The notes: generated by a model from the sequence alone, not told the origin. A stretch of 64,000 nt of DNA from Thalassia testudinum (GCA_037157565.1 JAZHRO010000002.1:40816501-40880500); one strand, 5' to 3'; counted from the first letter of the stretch, positions 1-11,888 are shown. Translations and numbers: made by a program.

Positions 1-1889
1 ATTATTTTATCCACTTGCTAAAAAATTATTATTTAACTTTTTTTGGGTAGCATGTGATAGTTGTATTTGAATTTTTCATTGCGGACGAATGATAAAAAAT
101 AATATAATGCAAACTCAACTATCAAAAATGTGCAACCGTAGCCCAATGATCACTAGCATAATTAATCGTAATCACACTCATTAATGTAATTCTCGATCGG
201 ACCAGGGGGTTTAGGACATGACAATTGATATGGAGGAGCTTCATCCGAACGAGTTGGATTGTACTCTACCCTTCTCTCCATCGTTTTCTAATACCAAGGT
301 GAAGATTCAAAGGAATCTGCACCTTCAATCCAATCAACTATATTAACATAGCCCATCCTTCAGAGTTGCCAAAATACCAACTAGATTTCGAAGACTCGAG
401 AAAGATTATAAACACAAGTAATGCATAGTCAAGGATCAGTTAGTTGACAATTAGAATCATCAGTTGAAAATAAATTAATCGATTGAAAATTAAGTAGATT
501 AAAATATATGGATTGAAAATAATTTTTAATTAATTAAAAATTAAAATACATCGATATATTTTATTTTTTAATAGGTGAAAAATAATTTTTCACTTAAATA
601 TAATTTTTTATTAATGTAAAATAATTTTTTATTTAAAAAATAATTTTTCACTAATAAAAATTAATTTTCATCGATAAAATATCAAAATACATCAATTGAA
701 ACTATCACTTTTATCTATATATTGTAAAATATATTGTAAATTACATTTATTTTAATTTTTGAAGGATCATTGATGCTGCTGGATTCCCTTCTCCTCCCTT
801 TTCTTATTTTCTTGATCTAATCTTGGTACAGTAGTTTTTTTTTGGTGGTTCTGCTGAGATAAACTTTTGTTCTTTTTTTGTCGAATCATTCACTGTGCAT
901 GTAATATATCCTCCGTCTGAACTCAATCTTTTTATCATATTTCCTTCCTTTATTAATGAATGCAAATAGCTGACGTTTAGTGGAATTTAGCCTCTAGCAT
1001 AAATCTTTATTTAGCTAAAGATATTTGCCTCCTTTTCATAAAGGGTTTACATATCTTTTCCTATACTTATGATGAAGCATAAGCATAACAAGGGACAGCG
1101 TAAGGATGCCATCAGATGCAATACCACCTTAGGTTTACGGGGCCAAGGGGTTTGAATCGTAACCTTTACTTAGGATTTTACATGCTACTTGTGGGGGAAT
1201 CATTGACAATGACTAGTGACCCTGTTGTGCTTCCTAATATTAGGATTATAATTGACACAAAATCCATATGAGTTCGTACATCTCTTTTAAGAATTCTAAC
1301 CAAGAAAAAGAATGGATAGTTTATACTTCTCTCATATCAATGATCATGTCAATGATTAACCTCCTCCATAATGATATCTATACTACCTAGCATTGTTGTG
1401 ATATCAGCCAATTTCATTCATTGAATTATTAAAGAAGAATTTGCAAATAGATGAAAGTAAGTGGAAGAATTTTCCATCTCTAAGGAAAAATACTCTGATC
1501 TCCCATCGAAAAAATTCCTAAAGCTCAACAAGCTCTAAAAATAGCTAAAGCTAACTTGAGTAAAATGGAAGGTAAGAGACAAATCATTGAGATAACTCTA
1601 ACTCTCAAATGAGTTATTATACAAGTAAAAGCTAATAAGAATCGAAAGAAATTCTTTGGATTACTTTATTCATTCTATTCAATTCTCTTTGGATTCCACT
1701 GGTGAAAGAAACACAATCAAATTCAACCCGATAGAATGAAACAAAGATGAGTAAACAAAATTGTTATTCTTAATTAAACCTAGGTCTAGGGCAAGGTCAT
1801 TACAAAATAGTAGTTAAAACTTTTTTTAAGTGTGTCATAAGGTCAAGTCACCACTACCACTTGAAGCACATTGAATAAGTTATAATGAA
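1..1889. other. AT-rich intergenic DNA, no gene seen
   Basis: No reading frame of convincing length or composition is present on either strand. Positions 480-700 are very AT-rich. They contain a perfect 9-bp-arm palindrome with a 1-base centre at 575-593 (gtgaaaaat / attttteac-type arms), and related tracts recur around 600-660. This could be a decayed MITE, but no terminal repeats or target duplication could be fixed. The rest is unique-looking non-coding sequence. Confidence 0.5.
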
Positions 1890-1890
1890 A

Positions 1891-2580
1891 ACATTATGTA
1901 CTTTAGTGGGAGAGATTGTAACACCCCTAAAAGATAATTACATGTGAACCTTATAAAGTTAGGTAGTGGGATATAAAAAATTAAAAATTATTACTTAATA
2001 ACTTGATTTTAAGCACTTCAGGTGATTGCCTCAAATCCGATACATCCATATCTAACAAGTTGTTAAAGTTAATTTTTTCTTAATTAGAAGACATTATGTA
2101 CTTTAATATGAGAGATTATAACACTCCTAAAATATATCTACGTGTGAAACTCATAAAGTTAGGTAGTCGGATATAAAAAATTAGAAATTATTACTTAATA
2201 ACTTGACTTTAAGCTTTTTAGGTGATTACCTCAAGTCCTATATGTCCATACCTAATAAGTTGTTAAGGTTAATTTTGTTTCGATTAGACTCAAATCTAAA
2301 CAACGATGATCATAAAATATTATGTAGACAAAGTTCCTTTAGTAGGAGTTGAAATGGCCAAAGAGAATGCCATGTGACAAAGCTAGCACTACTACTAGGA
2401 TAAATTGGCAAAGTCCCAACATATAATGAGGGAAATTATGACACCCTAAGTAGCTGCTCATAAAAAGCACATGAAATTCATAGTGAGATATAAAGAATTG
2501 AAATTATTATTTAACAACTTAAATTTAAATATTTTAGGTGATTGCCATAGATCCACCACAACAACATTCATCTAATTTTT
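1891..2580. repeat. degenerate ~200-bp tandem repeat
   Basis: A unit beginning acattatgtactttag at 1891 recurs at 2091, 200 bp later. The two share most of their sequence, including the blocks gagagatt.taacac, aaagttaggtagt.ggatat, attacttaataacttga and aggtgatt.cctcaa. A third, more diverged unit follows at about 2310-2580 and keeps ttatgacaccct, gagatataaa and ttttaggtgattgcc. There is no coding potential. It is a local duplication of intergenic sequence or of part of an old element. Confidence 0.7.
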
Positions 2581-3160
2581 TAGGTCACTTTTTCTCAATA
2601 TAGCTTAAGTTTAAGCCTTAGTCACAACATAGGCTAAATTATCCTTTAAACATATATAAGGATGACAACATTAGTTGAAAATCACAAGACATGCTTGGTT
2701 TAGAATATTCTTTTAACCTGCTAGTTTACACCTCACATGCAAGAGGCTCACACTCAAAAGTGATTATCATAATCATCATGATACTATGATTGTAATGAAG
2801 CTCAAGGACTTCCCTCTCTTTAAGTGAAATTTATTGCCTCATCCAAGTGAATATAATGCATTTTTCCTTTCAATTCTTCCAAATCAAAATGCATACGTTG
2901 AAGCTCAAGATAGATGCTTTAACATAGATCAAGCAATCCCAAATTTTGATTCTACGTAATGTTAACTTTGAACTAAAATCAATTTTTTTGGTAAAATACG
3001 GCATTTTATATAAGATCACGCCTTTTGATAGTTATATATTGGTAGGTCTATTGAATTTTATATTTACACTAAATTATCTTTCTCCTAGGGGAAGGCCTTT
3101 TGATTCGTTGCCACATACATTAAGCAATTGAAAAGTTATGCCAATCAATTTATAGGGCAT

Positions 3161-3180
3161 CAGCACACACACACAAAAAG
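3161..3180. repeat. short (CA)n microsatellite
   Basis: A short CA dinucleotide run lies downstream of the stop codon of the minus-strand gene described at 3456-4178. A further TG-rich patch (gtgcatgtgtgcatgcgtgtg) follows at about 3240. Confidence 0.6.
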
Positions 3181-3455
3181 GATGGAGTCACTGGATTAGG
3201 CAAGTTCATATACCCACAGACAGACCGTGGCTTTTTTCTGTGCATGTGTGCATGCGTGTGTACACGTCATATGTGGATGTAGCAAACAATAGAATATTAA
3301 GATGAAAAGGAATGAAAACAAATTATTTAATTTATTTTATTCCATTTCTACACGACTTGTTACAGCCACTGTATAGTAATACTACTTCCTCTGCTTTCTA
3401 TTGATAGAAGGAAGCCGGACTTCATGTACGGTTATTGATTACATTAAGTATGAAA

Positions 3456-4178
3456 CTACTCTTCATCTGCACTTCTTGTACAGGCACTTTCATGGCTTTG
3501 ACTGATAACGGGCACCGATGCTGCTCTCTCCATCTCTTTTAATCTTCTTCTGAGTTCCTGCTACGCTCCAAATAGAGTATAAAAACCAAAATAGAAATAA
3601 AATGCATAATTAGAGCTATATATAACAATAATATCAAAAGGTTATCTTCATTTCATATAGGCACTTCACACCTCATTTGTACTCTTTTGATCTTGCAAGG
3701 CATGTTCAAGGGTCGTGAATTTATTCTCTCTTAGTTTTGCATCCTGAGACACGACCTTTTCCAACGTGTATAGCCTTTGGCTAAGCTCCTGGAGTGGCAT
3801 TTATGATATCTGAAGTGAATCACAATTGGAAATACTAGTGTCAAGAATAGAAATGCTAGTGGAATGTTATGACCTACCTCGTATCTATTTTTGTGTTCTT
3901 GAATTGCACGCTCCAAGAGATCAACCTTCAAATTAATATCAGGATTGGTTTTCCTCTTCTTAGTGCACCTAATGAGTGACGGTGCACTTAGCTTGTATGG
4001 CTGCAACAAGAACAATAGACGAACAGAGCTTTCAGCATCCTTGCAGTATGAGTAAGAAATGCAGAGGGTATAGCTCACAGAAATTAGCTACTAATTCTAA
4101 AGCCACAGCTGAAGCTATTTCCTTGGCCCCCTCAAAATCTGCAGCAGTGTTCTTCGGTATGATCGGCACATCATCCTC
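3456..4178 (-). CDS. 3' exons of the plant-mobile-domain-like gene: coiled-coil tail and stop
   Basis: Four predicted minus-strand exons are 4178-4092, 4000-3878, 3788-3672 and 3557-3456. They encode 29, 41, 39 and 33 residues, then TAG. Each follows an AG acceptor, and the first three end at a GT donor (GTAGCT, GTAGGT, GTGTGA). All are phase 0, so they join without a frame break. The product is acidic at first (starts EDDVPIIPK), then has a lysine-rich patch (TKKRK). Two heptad-like, Glu/Leu/Arg/Lys-rich segments follow (ELSQRLYTLEKVV, then ELRRRLKEMERAA), typical of a coiled coil, and the end is DEE. No catalytic domain is seen. Same strand, order and phase suggest these are the last exons of the gene starting at 13344, with an ~8-kb intron. 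The join is inferred; a separate gene is possible. AATAAA-like signals lie near 3335 on the minus strand. The 4092 donor is the weakest call, because a nearby GTGAGC would break the frame. Confidence 0.6.
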
Positions 4179-4222
4179 CTGACAAAATAAAAAATCTGAC
4201 TTTTAGGAATATACGATTGACT

Positions 4223-4690
4223 CTATTGTGATTGCACAATTATTATAATTTGCCCGGTCATCTGTATCTTATGTATAAACTTTTCTAGAAACCAAGCTAG
4301 CCTTAAACCATAAATAAGGGAGCACCATCCTGCGAACTGGGCCCTGCAGCCATATGTCCATGACTGAGCTTTGCAACTAGTCGCCCTACCCATTCCCATC
4401 CAACGGCCCCAAAGGGGCATGTACAAAGGGAATGCAGTGCAGAGGAAGGGAACAGGTTGTTTTTCTCATGAGGGGTCACAGGGAATCATCCAGTCCGCAC
4501 TTTGTTCTGATGTTCAAAAATTTACATCTACAGTTTCAAAAGCAGCATGTTAATCAACATTGACCTTTACTTGCAGAACTAACAATACACCTTTGACTGT
4601 CTCCTCTCATGTCTCATAAGCTGGTCACAAGGTTTGACCTGCTGATTGACAGGATGATGTTATGAACTAATATCTAAACATTGTGACTCA
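4223..4690. other. intron-like sequence, no exon recognised
   Basis: This stretch lies between the acceptor at 4180 and the LINE at 4700. It has a GC-richer patch at 4320-4450 with open frames on both strands, but nothing recognisable as a protein family. It is best read as intron of the minus-strand gene. Confidence 0.35.
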
Positions 4691-4699
4691 TTGATACAG

Positions 4700-5271
4700 G
4701 CTGCATGGAACCTCCCTGGTGACAGATGTGGAGCTCCACCAGGACTATAGGTTACTCTGGTTGGTGGCTTGCCTGTTGATCAAAATTTTTGCATGGCTCT
4801 TGAGAAGGGGAAGGGTGCTCACCAAGGTGTGGAGGGTGAGAAGGTTGGCGTCGGGCAACATTACTTGCCCATTCTGTGCAGGTACAGATGAGGATATTCA
4901 GCACCAATTCTTCGGTTGTACTTTTGTTGAGAAGTTTGGAGAAGGATGGGGATTAGCTAGATTGATCATGGCAGCCTGGAGGGTTTCTAGTCCTCTTTTC
5001 AAAGAGGTAACATCTAGGGAAGTGGCAGCACGTTCAGGGCGAGAAAGGAGAAGGCTAAGGCATTGGCAGTTCTGCAAGGAGTGTGGTTGGGAAGGAATGG
5101 GTCATTTTCAGAGGTAAGATGCCTTATGTTGAGAATATTGTGGCCTCAATTTCCTCCCAGTTTGTATTTTGGGATTCTACTTTGTAGTTTCAAAATTTGT
5201 AACTCTTTATTTTGAGCAATGAATCCGATATCATCTAGAAAATCACCCTTTTACTTTAAAAAAAAAAAAAC
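4700..5271 (+). mobile_element. 5'-truncated LINE (L1-type) with target duplication
   Basis: The 3' end of a non-LTR retrotransposon in forward orientation. The frame at 4719-5117 matches the C-terminal zinc-binding region that follows plant L1 reverse transcriptase. It has the LLIKIFAWLLRRGRVLT segment, then a CPFC ... H ... C knuckle (CPFCAGTDEDIQHQFFGC). The 3' UTR ends in an A-tract at about 5258-5270. The 8-bp sequence tgatacag occurs just before the element (4692-4699) and just after the tail (5272-5279), a perfect target duplication. Reverse transcriptase and endonuclease are missing, so it was dead on arrival. It sits in the presumed large intron of the mobile-domain-like gene. Confidence 0.85.
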
Positions 5272-5396
5272 TGATACAGATAGGTATACCAAATCCCTAG
5301 ACCTGTAACTTTGGTGTTCATCTTAGAGAGTCCTTCCCACAAGGGGAATAACTTTTTTAGTAAGTCAGAAGTTACATCTGCCACTTCCTACTTTAA

Positions 5397-5737
5397 CCCT
5401 TCGTTTGGTAGAGGTTTAAATAGAGTAACCCTATGTGTCAATCATAAGTGCTACAGTGTATGAATAGTGCAAAAGTTATATTCCCTACCCATCACATCTA
5501 CCCCTCACCAATCATATCTACCCCCACTAACTCACTCCTACCTATTACATTCACTTATCACATCTATCCTACTAACCCATTCCCAATACAAATAAAAATA
5601 AAAATCAATAGTAATATATCAACTCAACTATCACATCCACACCCATTAACCCTCCTCTTAGCCATCCACTTATCTCTCCTTAAGACTTCCTAAACTTTAT
5701 CCAGTCTTAAACTTTAAATCTTTACCAAACGCACCCT
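5397..5737. mobile_element. MITE-like element with imperfect terminal inverted repeats
   Basis: The left end (ccttcgtttggtagaggttt, 5398 on) and the right end read on the opposite strand (ggtgcgtttggtaaagattt, from 5736) are imperfect inverted repeats of about 23 bp. Between them is ~300 bp of low-complexity CA/CT-rich sequence with repeated catctaccc-like words and no coding capacity. The cgtttggta terminus is common in plant MITEs. A target duplication could not be fixed, so the superfamily is left open. Confidence 0.5.
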
Positions 5738-5824
5738 CAAAGTTACTAGACAATTTTTAAGCACAAGTACTTAAGTTGTCTATTGAAGCTCCAAGAACAA
5801 GTGCTTGATAAACTAGATAAGAGT

Positions 5825-6088
5825 TGTTAACTTGTATTTGCAACCAAGTATTCAGATGTTGGGGTAGATCCGTCAAACCCAAAGTACTATATATGGCGTT
5901 AGGATTGGTTGTCCTACCAATTTTAACATTTCCTATTTTTGGTAGGATTAGTTTTTCTACCATGCTTAACATTTCTTATTTTTGGTATGTGTTTATTGTT
6001 GTTTCCTCTTATACCTTGGCTCTCTCCTTATATAAAGAGGGCTACAGGTTGCCTAATAAAATAACAAAACCTCTTCTATTCTCTAACA
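5825..6088 (+). repeat. 5' LTR of Copia-1
   Basis: Starts TGTTAAC and ends CTAACA. It contains a TATA-like ccttatataaagaggg at about 6026-6041, the expected LTR promoter position. It is followed directly by the primer-binding-site variant at 6089. The element's 3' LTR at 11449 keeps only the first ~70 bp. Confidence 0.8.
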
Positions 6089-6255
6089 TAGTATCAAAGC
6101 AGTAGTCCTAGGTCGGTACTCCGATATCCCACCAAATATTCCACCATGTGAAAATGTCTAGATCACATCTTGGTAATTTGTGCCCCAGATGGGGAACTAC
6201 AGCAACACCAGCGCCGCCAACAAGCTAAGCAATGCCCCCAGTGCTGGCAGTTATT

Positions 6256-7096
6256 TAGGCATGGCCATGGGCCAGGTCAGGTGAGCCATGGGCTCGATCA
6301 ATGGAGTCGAACTTTCAAAAGCCTTGATCCAAGCCATAGTTGGGTCGACCCATGGGGTTTAAAACTTGGCCCAAACACTGTTTCCAAGGGTAGAGTCGAG
6401 CCTAGGTCGACCTATGGGTCAAATATAAAGTACTTTAAAATTGTCCTCTCCCTTCCAACTACATCTACTTCCACATCAGTTGGACCACCAAGAAGCTCAA
6501 CATCAATGAATTTAGAATTGTCACTCCTGCATTGACCAGGGACTCCTATGTTATTGCACTAGCAGTTGAGTCCCCCAATCCCCATTGATAGCTTCCAATC
6601 TAGTACTTCATACTATGCTAACTATCAACTATCAAGTATATTGTCCCATATTTCCCCTAATTAAATGTGTTTATACTAAAGGCACTTGATTCATGACAAA
6701 AAAAAGAAAAAAAACAAGATAAAGGAATAGATGGAGTGAAGTTCTTGTACCTGCAAGGCATTGCCAAGTGAAACAATAGGCGGTGGGGACCAGGGGCAAA
6801 AGCAGTCTTTGAGAGTTTGAGACAATGGTTAAATAGATGGGAGATTTGGCATTCAACAGATGAGATTGGGATTGTTAGAGTTCTAAATCGAGACTATTGG
6901 AGTTCTTAATTTTTAAATATTAATGATTTGCAGGTCAGGTTAGGTCGGGTTGTAAATTGAAGGCCCAAGCCTACCCATTTAAAATTGGACTAGTTAGAGG
7001 GTCAAGCCATGTTGGGTCATTATTAAAAAATCAAAGCCCAAACCCACCCATTTTGCAGGTCAGGTCAATGGAATCCCAAGCCCATGGCCAGGTCTA
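6256..7096. mobile_element. hAT-like MITE in the Copia-1 gag region (candidate)
   Basis: The ends form an imperfect inverted repeat: left TAGGCATGGCCATGGGCCAG, right (opposite strand) TAGACCTGGCCATGGGCTTG. The interior holds runs of the gggtc/ggttg/caggtc words typical of plant hAT MITEs. It lies just after a frame resembling a gag zinc knuckle (CPQCW... at ~6217-6260). The 8-bp flanks (cagttatt and caagtgtc) match at only 4 positions, so the insertion boundary is not proven. It has no coding capacity. Confidence 0.45.
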
Positions 7097-7329
7097 CAAG
7101 TGTCCTACCACCGTGTGTTGCTGTAGACGGCTGGTGCAGCAAATCTCTCAAGGGTGTAGCAGCGCCAGATCTTCTATCAAGTGTTTTCTGTGTGGTGAGC
7201 CTTCTCCCATACACAACTTGGTTAGCAATGAGTCCTCTTGCTCTTGAAGGTGTTTCCTCTCTATAGCATGATGAGCCTTCTCTCATGGATGGAGCTTATG
7301 TTTAGCCCTAGAACAAGGTTGGTTTCAAT

Positions 7330-8370
7330 TTACAAGGGACTGCTTGCACAGCCCAAGAAAGATCCAAGAAGTTCGGTGGTGCTTGGGTAATTGATTCTAG
7401 GGCCTCTATTCATCTTATTAGGAATGCAGAGCATCTAAAGAAACCCTTATCCTTGCATGTGATCAAGAGGGTGAGGGTTGCTAATGGTGCCACTTCCCCA
7501 ATCACAGCCATTAGAGGTGTTCAAGCTACCTCTAGGTTGAAGATTGAAGACATTAATTGTGCTTCTAAGTTTCCAATGAACCTATTATCTGTTCTTTTTG
7601 CAAGGATCTTGCATGTTGCATGATATTTGAAGAGCACCACTACTTCTAGGACATGCATGCGGGGGCAATCCTTCATGGAGGCATGGAGAGACAACCTATA
7701 CTTCTTGGACATGTCTGCCTTGTTCGCTAAAGCTGTTTCCATTGCCAATGATCCCTGGCTATGGCATAGGAGGCTTAGTCATCCATCAATCAAGATGCAA
7801 CAAATGTATCTTGAATTGCCAGAATCCTTGACTCTTAAGTGTGAGGATTGTCAGCTTGGGAAACACCACAGGAGCAGCTTCCCATGACAAAGTGATGGGG
7901 TGAGTGCTACCTTGTTTGCACTAGTACACTGTGACATGTAAGGACCATCCAAGGTTATGACTCGAAGAGGACACAAGTATTTTGCAATGTTTATGGATAA
8001 TGTAGTCGCCTCACTTAGGTCTTCTTGATGAAGACTCGGTCAAAGATTCCTCAAATTGTGTAAAAGTTTCTCTTAGAGATGTAGACCCAATATGCCACTA
8101 TTGTTAAAGTTTTCCACAGCGAAAACGCATTAGAGTTCATGCAAAAGGATCTACAGGAGTTCCTCAGTAGTCATGGGGTCATACATCAGACATCTTGCAC
8201 CCACACAACTTAGCAGAACAGTGTGGCAAAGTGCAAGTTGAGACATCTCCTAAACATTGCTCGAACTTTGATGTTTCATATGAAGGTCCCGAGGCAATTC
8301 TGGGGAGATGCGATCCTTACTATTGCGTACCTGATCAATCAAGTACCCTCTTCCATGCTTGGAGGATGGA
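7330..8370 (+). pseudogene. Copia-1 first pol module: protease, GAG-pre-integrase, partial integrase
   Basis: A decayed copia polyprotein segment. The protease active-site region reads WVIDSRAS (about 7387-7410), where the usual DSGA has become DSRA. A good pre-integrase domain follows at 7750-7890 (PWLWHRRLSHPSIK ... CEDCQLGKHHRSSFP), with the zinc-binding His and Cys residues. Integrase begins at ~7910 (LVHCDM*GPS..., HKYFAMFMDN) and breaks down through stops. At 8270-8370 an integrase C-terminal piece is readable in another frame (VPRQFWGDAILTIAYLIN). The sequence then switches abruptly to a second protease. No reverse transcriptase belongs to this module. It is non-functional. Confidence 0.8.
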
Positions 8371-11300
8371 TCCACGTGAATTGATTATAGATAGCGGAAC
8401 AATTGACCATATGACTAACAATGCCAAGTTATTTCACAACTTGGTTTTAGGAAGGACCAAGTAGCAATTGCAGAAGGATCTTTTAAAGGAAGCATCACAT
8501 TTCTTGATCTATTTTCTTTGATGAATGCATTACATGCACCTGATTTTCCTCTTTTACTTGTTATCTGTGAGCAAGATTATCACAGAAGAGTTGAAATGTA
8601 AATTGATTTTTTATGAAGATCGTTATGTATTGCAAGATTAGGAGACGGGGAGGAAAACTGGAATTAGTTTGGCCTCTAAAGGCCTATATGAGCTTCTGGT
8701 GATGATTGCTTCAACTATGGTGACAATGTTTACTGCACTTGGAAAGAATGACTCGGGAATTAAATGTGTTATGTTCTAGTGCGACATATTAGGGCATCCT
8801 AGTTTTGAAAATTTGCAGAAGTTATTTCCCACTTTTTTCTTGCAATAAGCAAGCACTCTTCGAAGTGCACAGTTTGTCGACTTGCAAAACAATGTTGTAT
8901 TTTTTCTGAATCTTTTGATAAAAGTACCAATGCTTTTTCTCTTATTCACACAAATGTTTAGGACCTTGCCGATATCAACTTTATGGCTGGTTTTCAATAC
9001 TTTATAACATTCGTGGATGATTGGTCTAAATATACACTCTTATATTTGTTGAAAAACTAGATGAAGTGCCAAAAGTTGTTCATATCTTTGCAAATATGAT
9101 TAATAATCAATTTGGCTAGCAAATAAAAGTGTTCAGGTCTGACAATGCCAAGGAATACCTCAATAAATCATTGCAAGAGTGCTTTCACACAAAGGAAATC
9201 CTCTACGAGACATCATGCAATTACACACCTCAATAGAATGGAATAGCTGAAAGGAAGAATCGCCATCTACTTGAAACCACATAAGCATTACAGTATCAGC
9301 ATAATGTTTCCAAAAGATTTTGGGGAGTTATAGCTCTAACAAGTGCCTTCCTTATCAATTAAATGTTGTCTCGGGTCTTGGGAGGCAAGTCTCCAACGTC
9401 AATGTTGTTACCTAAAAAGAAACCATTCACCTTACCACCAATGGTGTTTGGTTGTCCTTGCTTCATTCACAATCTCACACCCGATAGTGGAAAAGTAGAT
9501 CCTCATGCCATTAAAGGTGTGTTCTTGGGCTACTCCAAAACCCAAAAGGGGTTAAGTGTTTTGATCCTACCACTAGAAAACAATATGTTCTTAAGGACGT
9601 TACCTTTTTTAAGGAAAGCTCTTACTTCACCAAGCATCCTTTGGAGACAACAAGTGACGAGGATCTTAGCATAGAGATCTTTACTACTGAGAATGGTGAA
9701 CATGTGGGTGATCAAGAGGAAGTTGAAAAGAATGGTGAAAATGGAAGGTGATGACAGTCAGGGGGAGCATGATGGTGATAATGATAGCGAAAAATTATAT
9801 GGGAAAAAGTATCAGTCCTCATTCTCTTTTTTATAATAGAAAGGCCAATACGAATCCCATTCCCTCTCCCTCTCCAAATCTAATGGCAGGTATGACTAAG
9901 AACCCTACTATTTTTGAAACTGATGAGCCTGAAGTTGAAATTGCAAGGATAGATAGTGGAAACCATGGAGAAATCAGAGAATGATAGAATTGCACAGAGA
10001 TGTCCAAGAAGGGTGGTTAAACGGCCTCAAAGATATGGAGTGTTCCAAATATGGGATCAAGAATTATGTGGGACTATCATGGGTTAGTTCTTTCTTTCAT
10101 CACTTGCTGGATCAATAATTTCCAGAAATGTGAGCAAAGCACAACTTGATAATAATGGGTGGCTGTGATGCAGGAAGAAATGAAGGCCTTATTGAGAAAT
10201 GGAACATAGAACATGGTAGATATACCAGAAGATGAATTATGTTCAAGTACTTCTCTCCTTATCAATTCAATTCTCCTAGCCCCATTATTCGTTAGATGTT
10301 AAAAATACCTTTTTGAATGGGGACCTGAAGGAGGAGATCAATATGCACATGCTAGCAAGCTGTGAACAAGAAGGGGAGTGCTACACGCTCAAGAAATCTC
10401 TCTATGGACTTAAGCAATCTCCACGAGCCTGATTTGAGAGGCTAAGAATTGCAATAAAGGATCAAGGTTATAAACAAGGAAATAACGACCACACATTATC
10501 TATCAAAAAGTATGGAAACAAAGTTGCCCTCCTTGTGTATGTGGACAATATGGTTTCTACAAGATATGTTGAAAAGGAGATCCAAAATCTCAAGAAAAGA
10601 TTAGCAAAAATAGTCTAAGATAAAAGATCTAGGTAATCTAAAATATTCCTTGGAATCGAGATTGCAAGATCCAAGGATAGGCTCTTCTGTCGTCTAAGCT
10701 TGAAGAGTGGAGAATAATTTAATGACTCCCAAAAACATAGGTATCAAAAAATTGTTGGAAACTTAACAATTTGACACTTAGTCACCCTAGCATCACCTTT
10801 GCAATGAATGTGATGAGTCAATTTATGCATGCTCCTACCAATGCTCATCTCAAGGCTATTGACAAGATTCTTAGCTACTGGAAGAACAATCTTGGTGAAG
10901 GACTTCTCTTTACAAAAGGGAAGGGAGAGATTGAATGCTATTTGGATGCAAATTGGGTAAGATCCATTGATGATAGGATGCAAATTGGGTAAGATCCATT
11001 GATGATAGGAGATCAACAATTGGATACATTATGTTCTTGGGAGGTAATCACATTATTTGGAGAAGTAAAAAGCAAAGTGTTTATTCAAGGTTAAGCACAT
11101 AAACAGTATGTAAAGCAATGGCCTCTAGGATCACAAAAATGTTACAAGTGAAGATTATGGTAGAAGGCATTGGTATATCTCCAACTCTTTCTATGAAACT
11201 CTATTGCGATACAAGTCTACTATAAATCTTGCGAAGTGTGTCCAATGTGTTGGATAGACAGGACTAAGTACGTCAAGTTGGATAGACATTTTATACAAGA

Positions 11301-11448
11301 GAAAATTGACTCTAGTGAAGTGTTTCTTCCATATATCTACTCCAGTGATCAGGTAGCAAACATCTTCCCTAAAGGGCTTGCCACGATGCAATTTGAAGAA
11401 AATGTTGGCAAGTTGGGCATGTTTGACATCTATGCCCAACTTGAGGAG
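8371..11448 (+). pseudogene. Copia-1 second pol module: protease to RNase H
   Basis: A second copia pol segment starts at a protease signature (LIIDSGTIDHMT, ~8380-8415). A pre-integrase follows (GHPSFENLQKLFP, ~8790) and then integrase, interrupted by stops. The integrase end region (FGCPCFIHNLTPDSGK, AIKGVFLGYSKTQKG) is at 9430-9560. Reverse transcriptase lies at ~10290-10760 (SLDVKNTFLNGDLKEE, LKKSLYGLKQSP). Its catalytic YVDD reads YVDN at ~10538, so the second Asp is lost. RNase H is at ~10780-11445 and ends VANIFPKGL ... GKLGMFDIYAQLEEC. A 32-bp tandem duplication sits in RNase H at 10945-11008. It is inactive. Confidence 0.8.
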
Positions 11449-11520
11449 TGTTGAGTTTTATTTGTAACAAGGTAATCGGGTCTTAGTGCGGATCTGTCTA
11501 ACCCAGAGTACTATATATGT
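11449..11520 (+). repeat. truncated 3' LTR of Copia-1
   Basis: Begins TGTTGAG right after a purine tract and matches the 5' LTR through gtactatatatg. The similarity then stops and unrelated sequence (taacacccccagcc) continues. About 190 bp of LTR is missing. Confidence 0.7.
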
Positions 11521-11846
11521 AACACCCCCAGCCTTATTCTTTATTGAAGAAAACCTAGCTGTCAAGCAAAGCGAAAGTGCCTGCTGTCCCCTCATTTTTC
11601 CCGTCAGGCTTTTCCACATAATCCAATGTGTTCTTGCTTTCCCTTTTTGTGTGTGATGATAGTCAAGAAGAGCCCAGGTTTTTCATCAGGTACTCAAATC
11701 TTTTTTTTTTTTTTTTCGAAAAGAACTAGAATCTTGTTATTGTCATTATTGTTGCTATCATAGAAAAGACATAAATAGGGTAGGAGGAGAAGGGATGAAA
11801 GCATGGCAAATTTTCTAATAAGAGGACAAAATCAGGAACATAACAG

Positions 11847-11888
<42 letters not shown>

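Larger units (their letters stand above)
5825..11520 (+). mobile_element. Copia-1: chimeric Ty1-copia retrotransposon
   Basis: A forward-strand copia element. The 5' LTR is 5825-6088 (TGTTAAC ... CTAACA), followed by a tRNA-Met-type primer site variant (tagtatcaaagcag). A purine tract (cttgaggag) precedes the 3' LTR start at 11449. The two LTR starts match (ttt.tttgtaac.aggta..., then gtactatatatg), which identifies them as a pair. The 3' LTR is lost after ~70 bp. The coding region is broken by many stops and shifts, and the protease-to-integrase portion is present twice from different sources (see the two pseudogene entries). A hAT-like MITE lies in the gag region. The element occupies the proposed large intron of the minus-strand mobile-domain-like gene. 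Confidence 0.85.

Noticed and set aside
1140..1160. Possible tRNA T-loop (gggtttgaatcg)
   Set aside because: No acceptor stem, D-arm or anticodon arm can be built around it.
5448..5693. 81-codon frame as a small gene
   Set aside because: Low-complexity His/Pro/Thr/Ser composition from CA/CT-rich DNA inside a MITE-like element.
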